A stretch of DNA of 64,000 bases from positions 51,689 through 115,688 of the forward strand of contig NZ_QQBJ01000023.1 of assembly GCF_003347205.1 (NCBI RefSeq), written 5' to 3'. Every line of letters starts with the position of its first letter. Within the stretch, counting starts at the first letter, position 1. The notes below the pieces were generated by a model. It saw only the letters and a program-made list of their open reading frames with translations. It was not told the DNA's origin and did not search any database. The translations under genes were made by a program, and so were the position numbers. This DNA is from Mycolicibacterium moriokaense. Lineage in GTDB: Bacteria > Actinomycetota > Actinomycetes > Mycobacteriales > Mycobacteriaceae. Shown one piece after another: positions 26,876 to 36,302 of this stretch.

Positions 26876-29494
26876 ATGAAGCTCGCCGATCGCGACCACG
26901 AGCTGGCCGAGATCATTGCCAGGGCCGACGAAGCCCGGATGGGTCGCGGCGGCATCGTCATCGTGTCGGGCGAATCGGGGGCGGGCAAGACCTCCTTCGT
27001 CGAGTCGTTCGTCGAGCAGTGGGTCGGCGACGAGCGCGTGCTCTGGGGTGCCTGCGACCCGCTGCCGACCCCGCGGCCGCTCGGGCCCGTCCATGACTTA
27101 TCACGCAAGCTGGCGCCCGCCACGCTCACCGCGTTGCTCGAAAGCGGCCAGCCCTACGACATCTTCGAGGCCGTCTTCGAAGACCTCAAAGTGGCGCCGT
27201 CGGTGCTCGTCGTCGATGACCTGCACTGGGCCGACCAGGGCACGATCGACCTGTTGAGGTTCGTGCTGCGCCGAATCGGGCAGACACGTTCTCTGGTTGT
27301 CGGCGTCATGCGCGACGACGACGTCGGCATCGGACATCCGTTGCGCGCACTACTCGGCGACTTGGCGCGCTCGCCGCGCGCGTGCTCGCTGGCGCTGCCG
27401 CCGCTGAGCCTGCAGGCTGTCAGGCAGCTGGCCGGTGACAGTGGCGTCGATCCCACCTGGCTGCACGGGATGACCGGCGGCAACGCCTTTTTCGTGTCGG
27501 AGATGCTCGAGCACGACCTGGCGCCGGAGTCGGAGCTGCCGACGACCGTGCGCGACGCGGTGCTGGCCCGCACGTCGGATCTGGACTCAGGCGCATGGGA
27601 TGCCCTGAACCTGTTGAGCTGTTCGCCCGGCGCGGTGCCGGACCGGCTGCTGGCGGATCTCGGGGTGACGCTGCCCGCGTTGCGCAGGCTGTCCGACGCC
27701 GGGCTCATCCGCAGGAGCCCGCGCGGCGTCGCGTTCCGGCACGACCTGTGCCGGATCGCGATCAGCAGCGTCATCCCACCCGGTGCCGGTGCCGGGCTGC
27801 ACCGGCGGCTGCTCGACGCGTACGAGGCCACGGTGGATGTCGACCCCGCGGTGTTGACCCATCACGCAGTCGGCGCCCAAGACACCGAACGGATTCGGCG
27901 GGCGGCCCACGACGCGGGCAACGCCGCCGCCCGGTCGGGCGCACACACGCAAGCCGCCGAATTCTTCACGACGGCACTGGATCACGGCGGCCCGTCGGAA
28001 TCCCACCAGGAAGCGCAGTTGCTGGAACTGCTGGCGTGGGAGTTCTACCTGATCGACAAGTTGCCCGATGCGATCGCCGCGTGCCGCCGTGCGATGCGTA
28101 TTCGCGAAGAGCTGGGCGACTTGGCGGCCGTCAGCGCCAATCACCACTCGTTGTCGGTGTATCAGTGGTACAGCGCGAACCGGAGCCTCGCCGAAGACCA
28201 CGCCATGGAGGCGATGACGGTGCTCGGCGACGCACCGGGCGACGATGAGCGACTGGTGCAGCTCGGTCAGGCGTTCGCGATGCAGGCCTACCTCGCCGTG
28301 CAGGCAAGCGATCTCGACCAGGCGGCGGCGCTGACTACGCGCGCCCGCGAAATCGCCGAGAGGACAGGCGACTCCGCATTGGCCATCCGGGTGCGGCTGA
28401 TCTCGAACTACCAGGCGGTGCTCACCGGCGACCAGTCGGCACGCGATGAGATCCTCTCGATTCTGCAGTCCGGCCCGAAGTACGTCGACGAGCTGTATTC
28501 GGGTGGGTGGAGCAACATCACGTATTTCGACGTCGAGCAGCGTCGCCTCGATGTCGCCGCCGAACTGCTCGACGTCAGCATTCCATTGATGCTCGAGCAT
28601 GATCTGCCGATCTGCCGCGTGTGGCAGATCGGTTCGCGCGCAAGGCTCCAGCTGATGGTGGGGGAGTGGGACGACGCGACGGCCGACGCCGACCGGGTGC
28701 TCGATGCGCCGAGCGCGCCGCTGGCCAGGACGTGGCCGTCATTGATCCGGGCCCTGGTGGCGCTGCGGCGGCACGGCCGGGGCGCCGACTCGCTCGACGA
28801 TGCGTGGCGCCTCGCGTGCCGGTTCGGCGAACCGTTCCGGATGTTGCCCGTGGCGGCGGCCATCGCTGAACACTCCTGGTTGACAGGCACACCCGACGAG
28901 CGGTTGGCCGCGTGTCGCGAGCTTCTGGCCGGCGGCCCCGTCGACGGGCTGGAATGGTCGCGGGGGGAGTTGGCGGCGTGGCTGCGGCGCCTCGGCGACA
29001 AAGTCGACACCTCGGGCGTCGCCGAGCCGTACCGCCTGCTTCTCGACGGGGCGTACGAGACGGCCGCCGACGAGTTTCACCGGCTGTCCATGCCCTACGA
29101 CGGTGCGCTGGCGTTGATCGACTCCGGTGAGCCCACGCTGGCCGCGCGTGCGCTCGACATTCTCGACCGGCTGGGCGCGGACGCCGTCGCCGCGAAAGTG
29201 CGTAGGGAGCTACGGACGCGGGGAATGGCGGTGGTGCCCGCGCGCAGACGCTCCACGACGTTGGCCAACCCCGCGGGCCTGACGGCCCGGCAGGTCGAGG
29301 TGCTGCGCCTGCTCGACGACGGGCTGACCAACGTCGAGCTGGCAGAGCGGCTGTATCTGTCGGTCAAGACCGTCGACCATCACGTGTCGGCGATTCTGGC
29401 CAAGCTCGAGGTGAACAAGCGGCGTGACGCGGTCCGCAGGGCGCGCGAACTGGGGCTGCTGGCCGGCTCAACCCCCGCCGAAGTGTCGTTGTAG
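26876..29494 (+). CDS. Large LuxR-family regulator with AAA ATPase domain
   Basis: 872 residues from ATG 26876. N-terminal nucleotide-binding domain: Walker A GESGAGKTSF at residues 32-41, Walker B LVVDDLHWAD near 115, then a TPR-like helical middle, and a C-terminal LuxR helix-turn-helix LTARQVEVLRLLDDGLTNVELAE (about 810-870). This is the LAL/MalT-like architecture: a sensory ATPase that activates transcription. No ribosome site precedes the ATG within 15 bases; TACCAT eight bases upstream could be a -10, which fits a leaderless transcript. An inverted repeat overlaps the start. The trigger is unknown. Confidence 0.85.
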   Translation: MKLADRDHELAEIIARADEARMGRGGIVIVSGESGAGKTSFVESFVEQWVGDERVLWGACDPLPTPRPLGPVHDLSRKLAPATLTALLESGQPYDIFEAVFEDLKVAPSVLVVDDLHWADQGTIDLLRFVLRRIGQTRSLVVGVMRDDDVGIGHPLRALLGDLARSPRACSLALPPLSLQAVRQLAGDSGVDPTWLHGMTGGNAFFVSEMLEHDLAPESELPTTVRDAVLARTSDLDSGAWDALNLLSCSPGAVPDRLLADLGVTLPALRRLSDAGLIRRSPRGVAFRHDLCRIAISSVIPPGAGAGLHRRLLDAYEATVDVDPAVLTHHAVGAQDTERIRRAAHDAGNAAARSGAHTQAAEFFTTALDHGGPSESHQEAQLLELLAWEFYLIDKLPDAIAACRRAMRIREELGDLAAVSANHHSLSVYQWYSANRSLAEDHAMEAMTVLGDAPGDDERLVQLGQAFAMQAYLAVQASDLDQAAALTTRAREIAERTGDSALAIRVRLISNYQAVLTGDQSARDEILSILQSGPKYVDELYSGGWSNITYFDVEQRRLDVAAELLDVSIPLMLEHDLPICRVWQIGSRARLQLMVGEWDDATADADRVLDAPSAPLARTWPSLIRALVALRRHGRGADSLDDAWRLACRFGEPFRMLPVAAAIAEHSWLTGTPDERLAACRELLAGGPVDGLEWSRGELAAWLRRLGDKVDTSGVAEPYRLLLDGAYETAADEFHRLSMPYDGALALIDSGEPTLAARALDILDRLGADAVAAKVRRELRTRGMAVVPARRRSTTLANPAGLTARQVEVLRLLDDGLTNVELAERLYLSVKTVDHHVSAILAKLEVNKRRDAVRRARELGLLAGSTPAEVSL

Positions 29495-29932
29495 CCTTCG
29501 CTGGCGGTGCCCGAACAGGGCGCGGATGCCCGCGGCCACAACCGGGGTCAGCAACCGCAGCGGTGACCGCAGTTCGAACGTGAGCCGGTCGCGAACAACG
29601 GTTCTGGTGTCGCCGTCGGGTTCCAGCGTGCGTTCGTGGCGCCAGAGCCGCATGCTGCCCATGGTCGACTCCTCGTGAAATCCGCGCCCGGGCCGCAGTT
29701 CGGCGATCATCAGGTCGTCGTAGTCGAACGGCAGCACGCCGAAGAGTCGCAACCAGCAGCGCCCCACCGGTTCGCCGACCGGGACGGTGTCCACCGTCAG
29801 ATCCGCCGCGCCACGCGGCATGGCCATCGTCATCCAGGGCCGCATTTCGTCGTTGATGCCCGCCGGCGTCACGATGCGCTTCCATACCCGCTCTCGCGGG
29901 GCATCGACGATGCTGTGCCGTTCGACGATCAT
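29468..29932 (-). CDS. SRPBCC (polyketide cyclase-like) protein
   Basis: 154 residues. IVERHSIVDAPRERVWKRIVTPAGIN at the start and an internal RLWRHERTLEPDGDTRTVVRDRLTFEL are typical of START/SRPBCC ligand-binding proteins. No signal or membrane segment. It reads into the 3' end of the LuxR gene (27-bp overlap on opposite strands) and lies downstream of the MarR gene by ten bases, so the two may be one operon. Ligand unknown. Confidence 0.75.
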   Translation of the reverse strand: MIVERHSIVDAPRERVWKRIVTPAGINDEMRPWMTMAMPRGAADLTVDTVPVGEPVGRCWLRLFGVLPFDYDDLMIAELRPGRGFHEESTMGSMRLWRHERTLEPDGDTRTVVRDRLTFELRSPLRLLTPVVAAGIRALFGHRQRRLQRHFGGG

Positions 29933-29942
29933 CGCCCCGACG

Positions 29943-30434
29943 CTAGCGGCGCGAGTCGCCCTCCGGGGCGCTACGTGTCGCGGCGTGCCGGTGCCAGCGT
30001 TCCAGCAGGGTGGGGATCTCGCTGAGCAGGAAGTCGTAGAAGTCGCGCATCTGCGTGAGGCGGTGGTGCGCCAGTCCCGCGCGCGGGGTCTGCGCGAGGC
30101 CGACCTGCGCAGCCTGCTGCATCGCCGCCAGGACGGCGTTCTGGTTGGTGTAGAGGACGGCCCATGCGTTGTCGCGCAGTCGGTAATGGTCGCGACGGCT
30201 GGCAGGCGGGGCCGGCGCCCGCTCCACCAGGCCGACCGACATCAGCATCTTCACCGCGCCCGATATCGCGCCCGCGCTCGCCTGCAGCCGGTCGGCGAGT
30301 TCGCCGGCGGTCGTCGTCGGCTGTTCGGTGAAGAGCAGGGCGGCCAGCACACGTGCCGTCATCCGCTGCAGGCCGTGGTTGGTGAGGACGAGCGCGAGCT
30401 GTTCGGCCGCGTCCTGATGCTCGGGATCCCCCAC
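29943..30434 (-). CDS. MarR-family transcriptional regulator
   Basis: 163 residues from GTG 30434. The winged helix-turn-helix is visible at about 25-100: LQRMTARVLAALLFTEQPTTTAGELADRLQASAGAISGAVKMLMSVGLVERAP, with the wing in RRDHYRLRDNAW. The tail (DFYDFLLSEIPTLLERWHR) is helical. It resembles the GbsR-type branch. It is divergent from a three-gene ABC exporter; an inverted repeat overlapping that operon's -35 is the obvious operator, so it is likely the repressor of the exporter. Confidence 0.88.
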   Translation of the reverse strand: MGDPEHQDAAEQLALVLTNHGLQRMTARVLAALLFTEQPTTTAGELADRLQASAGAISGAVKMLMSVGLVERAPAPPASRRDHYRLRDNAWAVLYTNQNAVLAAMQQAAQVGLAQTPRAGLAHHRLTQMRDFYDFLLSEIPTLLERWHRHAATRSAPEGDSRR

Positions 30435-30455
30435 TGTGCTTGCCCTCCACTACCC

Positions 30456-30484
30456 TTCACTAATTTGTGAAACTTCAGTATAGT
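30456..30484 (+). promoter_or_regulatory. ABC exporter promoter with overlapping MarR operator
   Basis: TTCACT and TATAGT are separated by exactly 17 bases, a good SigA-type promoter, with the start of transcription predicted near 30491. The inverted repeat TTCAC-TAATTT-GTGAA (30456-30471) covers the -35, so a bound repressor would block polymerase. Confidence 0.55.
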
Positions 30485-30552
30485 CATCGACGGCGCTCCG
30501 GGAAGTCTGGTCGGAATCTATTTTCTTGTGTTGATGGAGAGGGCAGGCGGCG

Positions 30553-31422
30553 ATGGGTTCCGAAGTGATCAGTGTGCGCGGGTTGACGTTCACCTACCCG
30601 AAGGCCGAGGAGCCTGCGGTGCGCGGCATGGACTTCGAGGTGGGGCGCGGGGAGATCTTCGGTTTCCTCGGGCCCAGCGGCGCGGGCAAGTCGACGACGC
30701 AGAAGCTGCTGATCGGCCTGTTGCGCGGCCACGGCGGAGCGATCGCGATATGGGGCAAGGACCCGCTGGCGTGGGGTCCCGACTACTACGAGCGCATCGG
30801 CGTTTCCTTCGAGCTCCCGAACCACTACCAGAAGCTCACGGGGGCAGAGAACCTGCGGTTCTTCGCGTCGCTGTACGCGGGCCCGACGGCCGATCCGATG
30901 GAGTTGCTGGAGGCGGTGGGCCTGGCTGAGGACGCCGACACTCGAGTGGGCAAGTATTCCAAGGGAATGCAGATGCGGCTGACCTTCGCCCGATCGCTGA
31001 TCAATGACCCCGAGCTGTTGTTCCTCGACGAGCCGACCTCCGGTCTGGATCCGGTGAACGCCCGCAAGGTCAAGGACATCATCCTGGGGTTGCGGGCCCG
31101 CGGCCGGACCGTCTTCCTGACCACCCATGACATGGCCACCGCTGATGAATTGTGTGACCGGGTGGCGTTCGTGGTCGACGGGGCCATCGAGGCGATGGAC
31201 TCGCCCGCCGAGTTGAAGATCGCCAGGGGGAAGAGGCTGCTGCGCGTCGAATACCGGGGCGAGCAGGGCGGTTTGGACACCGTCGAGTTCAGCATGGACG
31301 GTTTGGCCGACGACGCGGCGTTTCACACGCTGCTGCGGCAGCGCCATGTCGAGACGATGCACAGCAGGGAAGCCAGCCTCGACGACGTGTTCGTCGAGTT
31401 GACCGGGCGGCGGCTGGCATGA
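30553..31422 (+). CDS. ABC exporter ATP-binding protein
   Basis: 289 residues. Walker A GPSGAGKST (residues 40-48), ABC signature YSKGMQMRLTFARSL (a degenerate LSGGQ), Walker [14 protein letters not shown] and H-loop TTHDMAT. It powers the two ABC-2 type permeases that follow with four- and one-base overlaps. By arrangement it resembles the Rv2688c-Rv2687c-Rv2686c fluoroquinolone exporter of M. tuberculosis (from memory). Regulated by the divergent MarR gene, as inferred. Confidence 0.92.
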   Translation: MGSEVISVRGLTFTYPKAEEPAVRGMDFEVGRGEIFGFLGPSGAGKSTTQKLLIGLLRGHGGAIAIWGKDPLAWGPDYYERIGVSFELPNHYQKLTGAENLRFFASLYAGPTADPMELLEAVGLAEDADTRVGKYSKGMQMRLTFARSLINDPELLFLDEPTSGLDPVNARKVKDIILGLRARGRTVFLTTHDMATADELCDRVAFVVDGAIEAMDSPAELKIARGKRLLRVEYRGEQGGLDTVEFSMDGLADDAAFHTLLRQRHVETMHSREASLDDVFVELTGRRLA

Positions 31423-32126
31423 CCCGGTTCGCGAGCGCGCTTCGGTTGGAAGCGAAACTGGCCGGGCGGCAGGGCTTTCTGTATGCGGCGATCTTCTCGG
31501 GTCTGATCTGGCTGGCAGTGTTGCTGCCGATGCCGCACGGCCTTCGTGCGGCGGCCGAACCGTACATGTTGATGGGCGACACCTGCATCATCGGGTTCTT
31601 CTTCGTGGCGGGCACGGTGTTCTTCGAGAAGCAGGAGCGCACACTCGGCGCGATCGTGTCGACGCCGATCAGGTTCTGGGAGTACCTGGGCGCGAAACTG
31701 GCACTGCTGGTGGCGATCTCGGTGCTGATCGCGCTCGTCGTGCCGGCGATCGGCACCGGTCTCGGCTACCGCCCCGCGTCGGTGGTGCTCGCCGCGGTCC
31801 TCGGCACCCTGGTGATGCTGCTCGTCGGGTTCGCCACGTCGCTGCCGTTCGCGTCGATCAGCGACTGGTTTCTGGTGGCGACGATTCCGCTCGCGGTCAT
31901 GACGGTGCCCCCGGTGCTGTACTACTCGGGCGTGTGGCCCAGCGCGCTGGCATACCTTGTCCCGATGACGGGGCCGCTGCTGCTGTTCGGCCAGGCTTTC
32001 GGGCAGGGCGACCTCACGTCGTGGCAGATCCTCTACGCCGTGGCCTACCCGGCGGCGTGCATCGCCGGTTTGTGGTGGGCTGCGCGGGCGATGTTCACTC
32101 GTTACGTGACGGCAGGCGGCGCGTGA
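31419..32126 (+). CDS. ABC-2 type exporter permease 1
   Basis: 235 residues with six predicted membrane helices from about residue 18 (AAIFSGLIWLAVLLPMPHGL) to 220. The start ATG overlaps the ATPase stop by four bases. It forms half of the membrane channel with the next permease. The sequence FEKQERTLGAIVSTPIRFWEYLGAKL is the conserved cytosolic coupling loop of the family. Confidence 0.87.
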   Translation: MTRFASALRLEAKLAGRQGFLYAAIFSGLIWLAVLLPMPHGLRAAAEPYMLMGDTCIIGFFFVAGTVFFEKQERTLGAIVSTPIRFWEYLGAKLALLVAISVLIALVVPAIGTGLGYRPASVVLAAVLGTLVMLLVGFATSLPFASISDWFLVATIPLAVMTVPPVLYYSGVWPSALAYLVPMTGPLLLFGQAFGQGDLTSWQILYAVAYPAACIAGLWWAARAMFTRYVTAGGA

Positions 32127-32875
32127 TGGCGACGACGGGTGTGCGCGCCCTGGCGGCGTTCGGCCGCAACGACATTCGCGGCACGTACCGGGATCCGCTG
32201 CTGGTCATGATCGTGCTGGCCCCGGTGATCTGGACCAGCGGCGTGGCCTGGCTGACGCCGGTGTTCACCGAGATGCTGGCCCGGCGTTACGGGTTCGACC
32301 TGGTGCCCTACTACCCGTTGGTGCTGACCGCGTTCCTCGTGTTGACCAGCGTCATCATCGTCGGCGGACTGGGCGCGTTCCTGGTGCTGGACGAGGTGGA
32401 TGCCGGCACACTGGCGGCGCTGCGGGTCACGCCGGTGCCGCTGCGCGACTACTTCTCCTACCGCGCGGGCACCGTCATCGCGATCACGACCGTCTATGTG
32501 CTGGCGACGACCTACTTCAGCGGACTCCTGGCACCGGGGATGCTGCCCGCGCTGCTGCCGATCGGCGTGCTGTCGGGGCTGTGCGCCGTCGTGTGCCTGC
32601 TGTTGATCGTGTCGGTGGCCAACAACAAGATTCAGGGTCTGGCCATGGTGCGCGGCATCGGCATGCTCATCGCGGGACTGCCGTGCCTGCCGTGGTTCAT
32701 CGACTCGGCATGGAATCTCGCGTTCGGGGTGCTGCCGCCGTACTGGCCGGCCAAGGCGTTCTGGGTGGCCAGTGCGCACGGCACCTGGTGGCCCTACGTG
32801 GCGGTGGGCGCGGTGTACAACGTGGCCTTGGCGTGGCTGCTGTTTCGTCGCTTCCAGGCCCGCCGGACGGGATGA
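32126..32875 (+). CDS. ABC-2 type exporter permease 2
   Basis: 249 residues, six membrane helices, starting MATTGVRALAAFGRNDIRGTYRDPLL. The coupling segment LVLDEVDAGTLAALRVTPVPLRDYFSYRA parallels that of the upstream permease. ATG 32126 shares one base with the preceding TGA. It completes the exporter; the probable substrates are drugs such as fluoroquinolones, judged only from the M. tuberculosis counterpart. It is convergent with the ArsB-like gene. Confidence 0.87.
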   Translation: MATTGVRALAAFGRNDIRGTYRDPLLVMIVLAPVIWTSGVAWLTPVFTEMLARRYGFDLVPYYPLVLTAFLVLTSVIIVGGLGAFLVLDEVDAGTLAALRVTPVPLRDYFSYRAGTVIAITTVYVLATTYFSGLLAPGMLPALLPIGVLSGLCAVVCLLLIVSVANNKIQGLAMVRGIGMLIAGLPCLPWFIDSAWNLAFGVLPPYWPAKAFWVASAHGTWWPYVAVGAVYNVALAWLLFRRFQARRTG

Positions 32876-32906
32876 GGTGCGCTAGCCGATCAGGAAGTAG
32901 CGCACC
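32876..32906. terminator. Possible bidirectional hairpin between convergent genes
   Basis: GGTGCGCT (32876-32883) and AGCGCACC (32899-32906) form an 8-bp stem around a 15-base loop, just past the permease stop and over the end of the ArsB-like gene. The stem is short and lacks a U tract, so a terminator role is tentative. Confidence 0.3.
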
Positions 32907-34174
32907 CACAGATACAGCGCGGCCAGCACGATGGACATCACCGTCACCACGAAGCCCTTGCGGGTGAACTCCCAGAACGAGATCGGATTGTCTGCGCGAC
33001 GGGCGATTCCGAGCATCACGACGTTGGCGCTGGCGCCGACGGCGGTCAGGTTGCCGCCGAAGTCCGCACCGAGTGCGAGCGCCCACCACAGCGCGTCCGG
33101 GTGCGCGAAGTCGGTCATGGTGGTCGACAGTTCGCTGACGATCGGCACCATGGTCGCGGTGTAGGGGATGTTGTCGATGATTCCCGACACCGGTGCGGAC
33201 ACGCCGAGGATCAACATCACGGTGAACAGGGGATTGCCCTGGGTGATCTCGGTGGCCGAGCGGGCCAGCGTCTCGACCACACCGGTCTTCACCAGGGCGC
33301 CGACCATGACGAACAGCCCGGCGAAGAAAAGCAGGGTCTCCCATTCGACGCTGGAGAGATAGTCGCGCTGCTCGAGGCCACCGATCAGCACCAGCACACC
33401 GGAACCCAGCAGCGCGACCACCGACGGCTCGATGTGCAGAACCGAGTGCAAGATGAACGCGGCGAAGACCAGGACCAGCACGATCCCGCACTTGATCAGC
33501 AGCTTCGGGTCCCGGATGGCTTCCCGCTCGTTCAACGACATCACGTCGGCGACGCGCTCCGGGTCGACCTTGAACATGCCGCGGAACAACACGGGCACCA
33601 TCGCGATGAACACCACCATGACGATGATCACGATCGGTGTCATGTGCGCGATGAAGTCGTTGAACGTCAGGCCCGAGCGGCTGGCGATGATGATGTTCGG
33701 CGGATCGCCGACCAGGGTCGCCGCGCCGCCGATGTTGGAGGCGAAGACCTCCGCCATCAGAAACGGGATGGGGTTGATCTGCAGCCGTTCGCACACCAGC
33801 AGCGTGACCGGTGCGATCAGCAGCACAGTGGTGACGTTGTCCAGCATCGCCGACGCCATCGCCGTCACGATCACCAGCAGGATCATGATCCGCAGCGGGG
33901 AACCGCCTGCGCGCTTCGCCGACCAGATCGCGACGAATTCGAAGACGCCGGTCTGCCTGAGCACGCCGACGATGATCATCATGCCGAACAGCAGGAAGAT
34001 GACGTTCCAGTCGATCCCGGTCTCGGCGGAGAAGAACGCGTCGTCGGCGCCGACGACACCGATGGCGAGCACGATTCCCGCACCGCAGAGGGCCACCAGG
34101 GTCTTGCTGATCCGATCGCTGGCGATCAGGACATAGGCCACCACGAAAACGGCGACCGCGATGATTGCTGTCAA
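32882..34174 (-). CDS. ArsB/NhaD-type anion or cation carrier
   Basis: 430 residues with about 11 membrane helices. The signature [20 protein letters not shown] is diagnostic of the ArsB/NhaD and SLC13-like ion transporter superfamily; [23 protein letters not shown] and the late [24 protein letters not shown] repeat it in the second half. M. tuberculosis has two such genes (arsA, arsB1) at this site; only one is here. Whether it moves arsenite, Na+ or dicarboxylate cannot be told. The start is a TTG, eight bp after the stop of the CBS gene. Confidence 0.87.
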   Translation of the reverse strand: MTAIIAVAVFVVAYVLIASDRISKTLVALCGAGIVLAIGVVGADDAFFSAETGIDWNVIFLLFGMMIIVGVLRQTGVFEFVAIWSAKRAGGSPLRIMILLVIVTAMASAMLDNVTTVLLIAPVTLLVCERLQINPIPFLMAEVFASNIGGAATLVGDPPNIIIASRSGLTFNDFIAHMTPIVIIVMVVFIAMVPVLFRGMFKVDPERVADVMSLNEREAIRDPKLLIKCGIVLVLVFAAFILHSVLHIEPSVVALLGSGVLVLIGGLEQRDYLSSVEWETLLFFAGLFVMVGALVKTGVVETLARSATEITQGNPLFTVMLILGVSAPVSGIIDNIPYTATMVPIVSELSTTMTDFAHPDALWWALALGADFGGNLTAVGASANVVMLGIARRADNPISFWEFTRKGFVVTVMSIVLAALYLWVRYFLIG

Positions 34175-34178
34175 GGGC

Positions 34179-34622
34179 TCAGTGCCTCAGCGCGGCTTCG
34201 AGCAGCCGCGAAGCTGTGATCACGCCGTGCAGTTTGTCGTCTTTCATGACGGCGATGAGCGGGGTGCGGTTGCGCGCCATCAGAGCGGCCACCTCGATGA
34301 TGGTGTCGTCGGCGTTCGCCGCCGGGATGTCGACGAGGTGTTCGGGCAACACGTCGCCGACCTTCTTGCTGCCCAGCTTGTCGGCGGCATGGTCGGCCAC
34401 CGATTCGGTCAGCACACCGGCCAGCGACGGGTCGTCCTGGACGTAGGTGGGCACCAGGAAGCGCACCACTTGAGAAGCGGGCAGCACGGCGTACGGCTTG
34501 CCGCGAGAGTCGGTCACCAGCACGCCGGGCAACCGGTGCTCGGCGAGCATTCTCGCCGCATCAAGCGCATTGGTGTCGATCGATATCGCCGGAAATTCCT
34601 CGGCCATGTCCTCGGCGTGCAT
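34179..34622 (-). CDS. CBS-pair protein
   Basis: 147 residues from ATG 34622 ([26 protein letters not shown]); a 16-residue extension is possible. Two CBS motifs are seen: [27 protein letters not shown] and [40 protein letters not shown] pairs sense adenine nucleotides. It precedes and probably cotranscribes with the ArsB-like carrier and may gate or regulate it (Rv2683 equivalent). Confidence 0.85.
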   Translation of the reverse strand: MHAEDMAEEFPAISIDTNALDAARMLAEHRLPGVLVTDSRGKPYAVLPASQVVRFLVPTYVQDDPSLAGVLTESVADHAADKLGSKKVGDVLPEHLVDIPAANADDTIIEVAALMARNRTPLIAVMKDDKLHGVITASRLLEAALRH

Positions 34623-34691
34623 ATCAGCACCATACGAGTGCGTCGGCGGGCTGTGGCCGGCTGCCAGCAATATCTCGGCTCTCCTCTTCGA

Positions 34692-36302
34692 TCATGCGGT
34701 CACGTCGCGGCGGGCGAAGCCGACGACGCCGACAGCAATTGCAAGCGCCCCGAACAGGATGAACGCTTCGATACCGGTCCAGTCCGGCGGGCCGTTGGGC
34801 ACCGCGCCGAGATGGGCGAACGGAGACAAGTTAACAACCCAGCCGGGCGCGTGCACGCTGTGCGTGAGGACATCGAGCAGAAATCCGCCCGCGACGGGTA
34901 CGGCGCCGAGCGCCACGACGCCCGACGGCAGCCAACCCACGGCCAGCGCGGCGGCGGCGACGGCCAGCAGCGCGATCGGCGCGGAGTTCGCCGCGCCTGC
35001 GAAGGCCGCGGTGATCGTGAACGGTGCGCCGGTAGTTTGGGCACCGATCCAGATGGCCAGCCCGGCGATTGCGTGCAGCGCCAGCACCGCGCCGACGACG
35101 ACCCCGATCTCGGTGTACGCCAAACGAACCCGTGACACCGGCGCCGAAAGCAGCATCGTCGCGCGACAGGCCCGTTCGTCGGCGACCATCGCGGCGAGTC
35201 GGGTGGCGGCGTACAGACCGGTCGCGATCGGCAGCAGCGTGAACAGCGCGGCGGCGAAACCGTAGGCCGAGTCGAGGCCGCCGAAGCCCGCGGCCGCGGC
35301 AAGTTCCGCAAAGCGCCGGTTGCTGTCAAAGAACGCGAGCACCGACGCGATGAGAGCGCCGATCAGAAAGTAGTAGGCCGCGACGGCGACGGCCCACCCG
35401 GCCGTGGGCCGCAGCGAGCGGCGGACGGCGAATCCGGTGACGGAACCCAGCAGACGGACCCGGGGGGCACGCCTGGAAGCGACCGCGACCAGGCCGCCGC
35501 CGACGTCGCGACGGCCGGCGGCGACCGCCGCGGACACCGCGAACACGGCTGCCATCGCGCCCAATACGACAAGCGGTGTCACCCGGTTGTCGTGATAGGG
35601 AGAGGCCAGCGTGGTGAGCCCGAACGGCGTCGTCCACGCCAACCAGGCCAGCGCATGCGCACCGTCGGCCAGCATCCGCACCGCGAGCCAGCCGAAGAGA
35701 AGTCCCACGGCCACCCCGACCGCCGCCGACCGCGTCGGCATCACCTGCGCGGCGAACACCGCGGCGCAGGCGAACGTGCCGGTGACGCCCAGCACCGCCG
35801 CGGCATAGATCGCCGCACCGGTGACGTCGGTGCCCGCGGCCACCATCGCGACCCCGACTCCGGCCGCGATCAGCGCGGCGGCCAGCATGAACGCGGCGAC
35901 CGTGCGGTGTACGACGTCGATCAGCCGAATCCGGCCCGCGAGCAGCAGGTCGGCGCGCCCGGCGTCCTCTTCACCGCGGGTGACGCGGGTAGCCGACAGC
36001 AGGATCCACACCCCGCAGAGCACCAGGATCGGCAGTCCGGTGCGCCACACGGTGAACCCGCCGGGGTCATCCAGCGCGACGGGTGGGCCGAAAAGTATTC
36101 GAATCGCCGGGTTTTCGGCCAACGCGCGTAATCCGGAGGCGTCGATCGAGCCTTGAAAAGTCGTCTTGTACTGCACGGCGACGATCGCCGACATGCCCGC
36201 GCACACCGCGGCGACGATCAGCGCGCCGCGGCGGATCTGGCGCACCGTCAACGCCGCGACAGCACGCGACGGCGTGGCGGTGGGCCGCAGTGCGGAGGTC
36301 AT
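34692..36302 (-). CDS. ABC exporter permease (two-domain, polyketide/antibiotic type)
   Basis: 536 residues. Twelve or so membrane helices in two similar halves; TRVTRGEEDAGRADLLLAGRI after the second helix group is a strong mark of the exporter family similar to antibiotic self-resistance permeases. ATG 36302 overlaps the end of the ATPase gene (ATGA). The C-terminal residue run ends RRDVTA. Its substrate is unknown. This exporter is inserted between the CBS protein and nhaA, a place where I recall no counterpart in M. tuberculosis. Confidence 0.85.
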   Translation of the reverse strand: MTSALRPTATPSRAVAALTVRQIRRGALIVAAVCAGMSAIVAVQYKTTFQGSIDASGLRALAENPAIRILFGPPVALDDPGGFTVWRTGLPILVLCGVWILLSATRVTRGEEDAGRADLLLAGRIRLIDVVHRTVAAFMLAAALIAAGVGVAMVAAGTDVTGAAIYAAAVLGVTGTFACAAVFAAQVMPTRSAAVGVAVGLLFGWLAVRMLADGAHALAWLAWTTPFGLTTLASPYHDNRVTPLVVLGAMAAVFAVSAAVAAGRRDVGGGLVAVASRRAPRVRLLGSVTGFAVRRSLRPTAGWAVAVAAYYFLIGALIASVLAFFDSNRRFAELAAAAGFGGLDSAYGFAAALFTLLPIATGLYAATRLAAMVADERACRATMLLSAPVSRVRLAYTEIGVVVGAVLALHAIAGLAIWIGAQTTGAPFTITAAFAGAANSAPIALLAVAAAALAVGWLPSGVVALGAVPVAGGFLLDVLTHSVHAPGWVVNLSPFAHLGAVPNGPPDWTGIEAFILFGALAIAVGVVGFARRDVTA

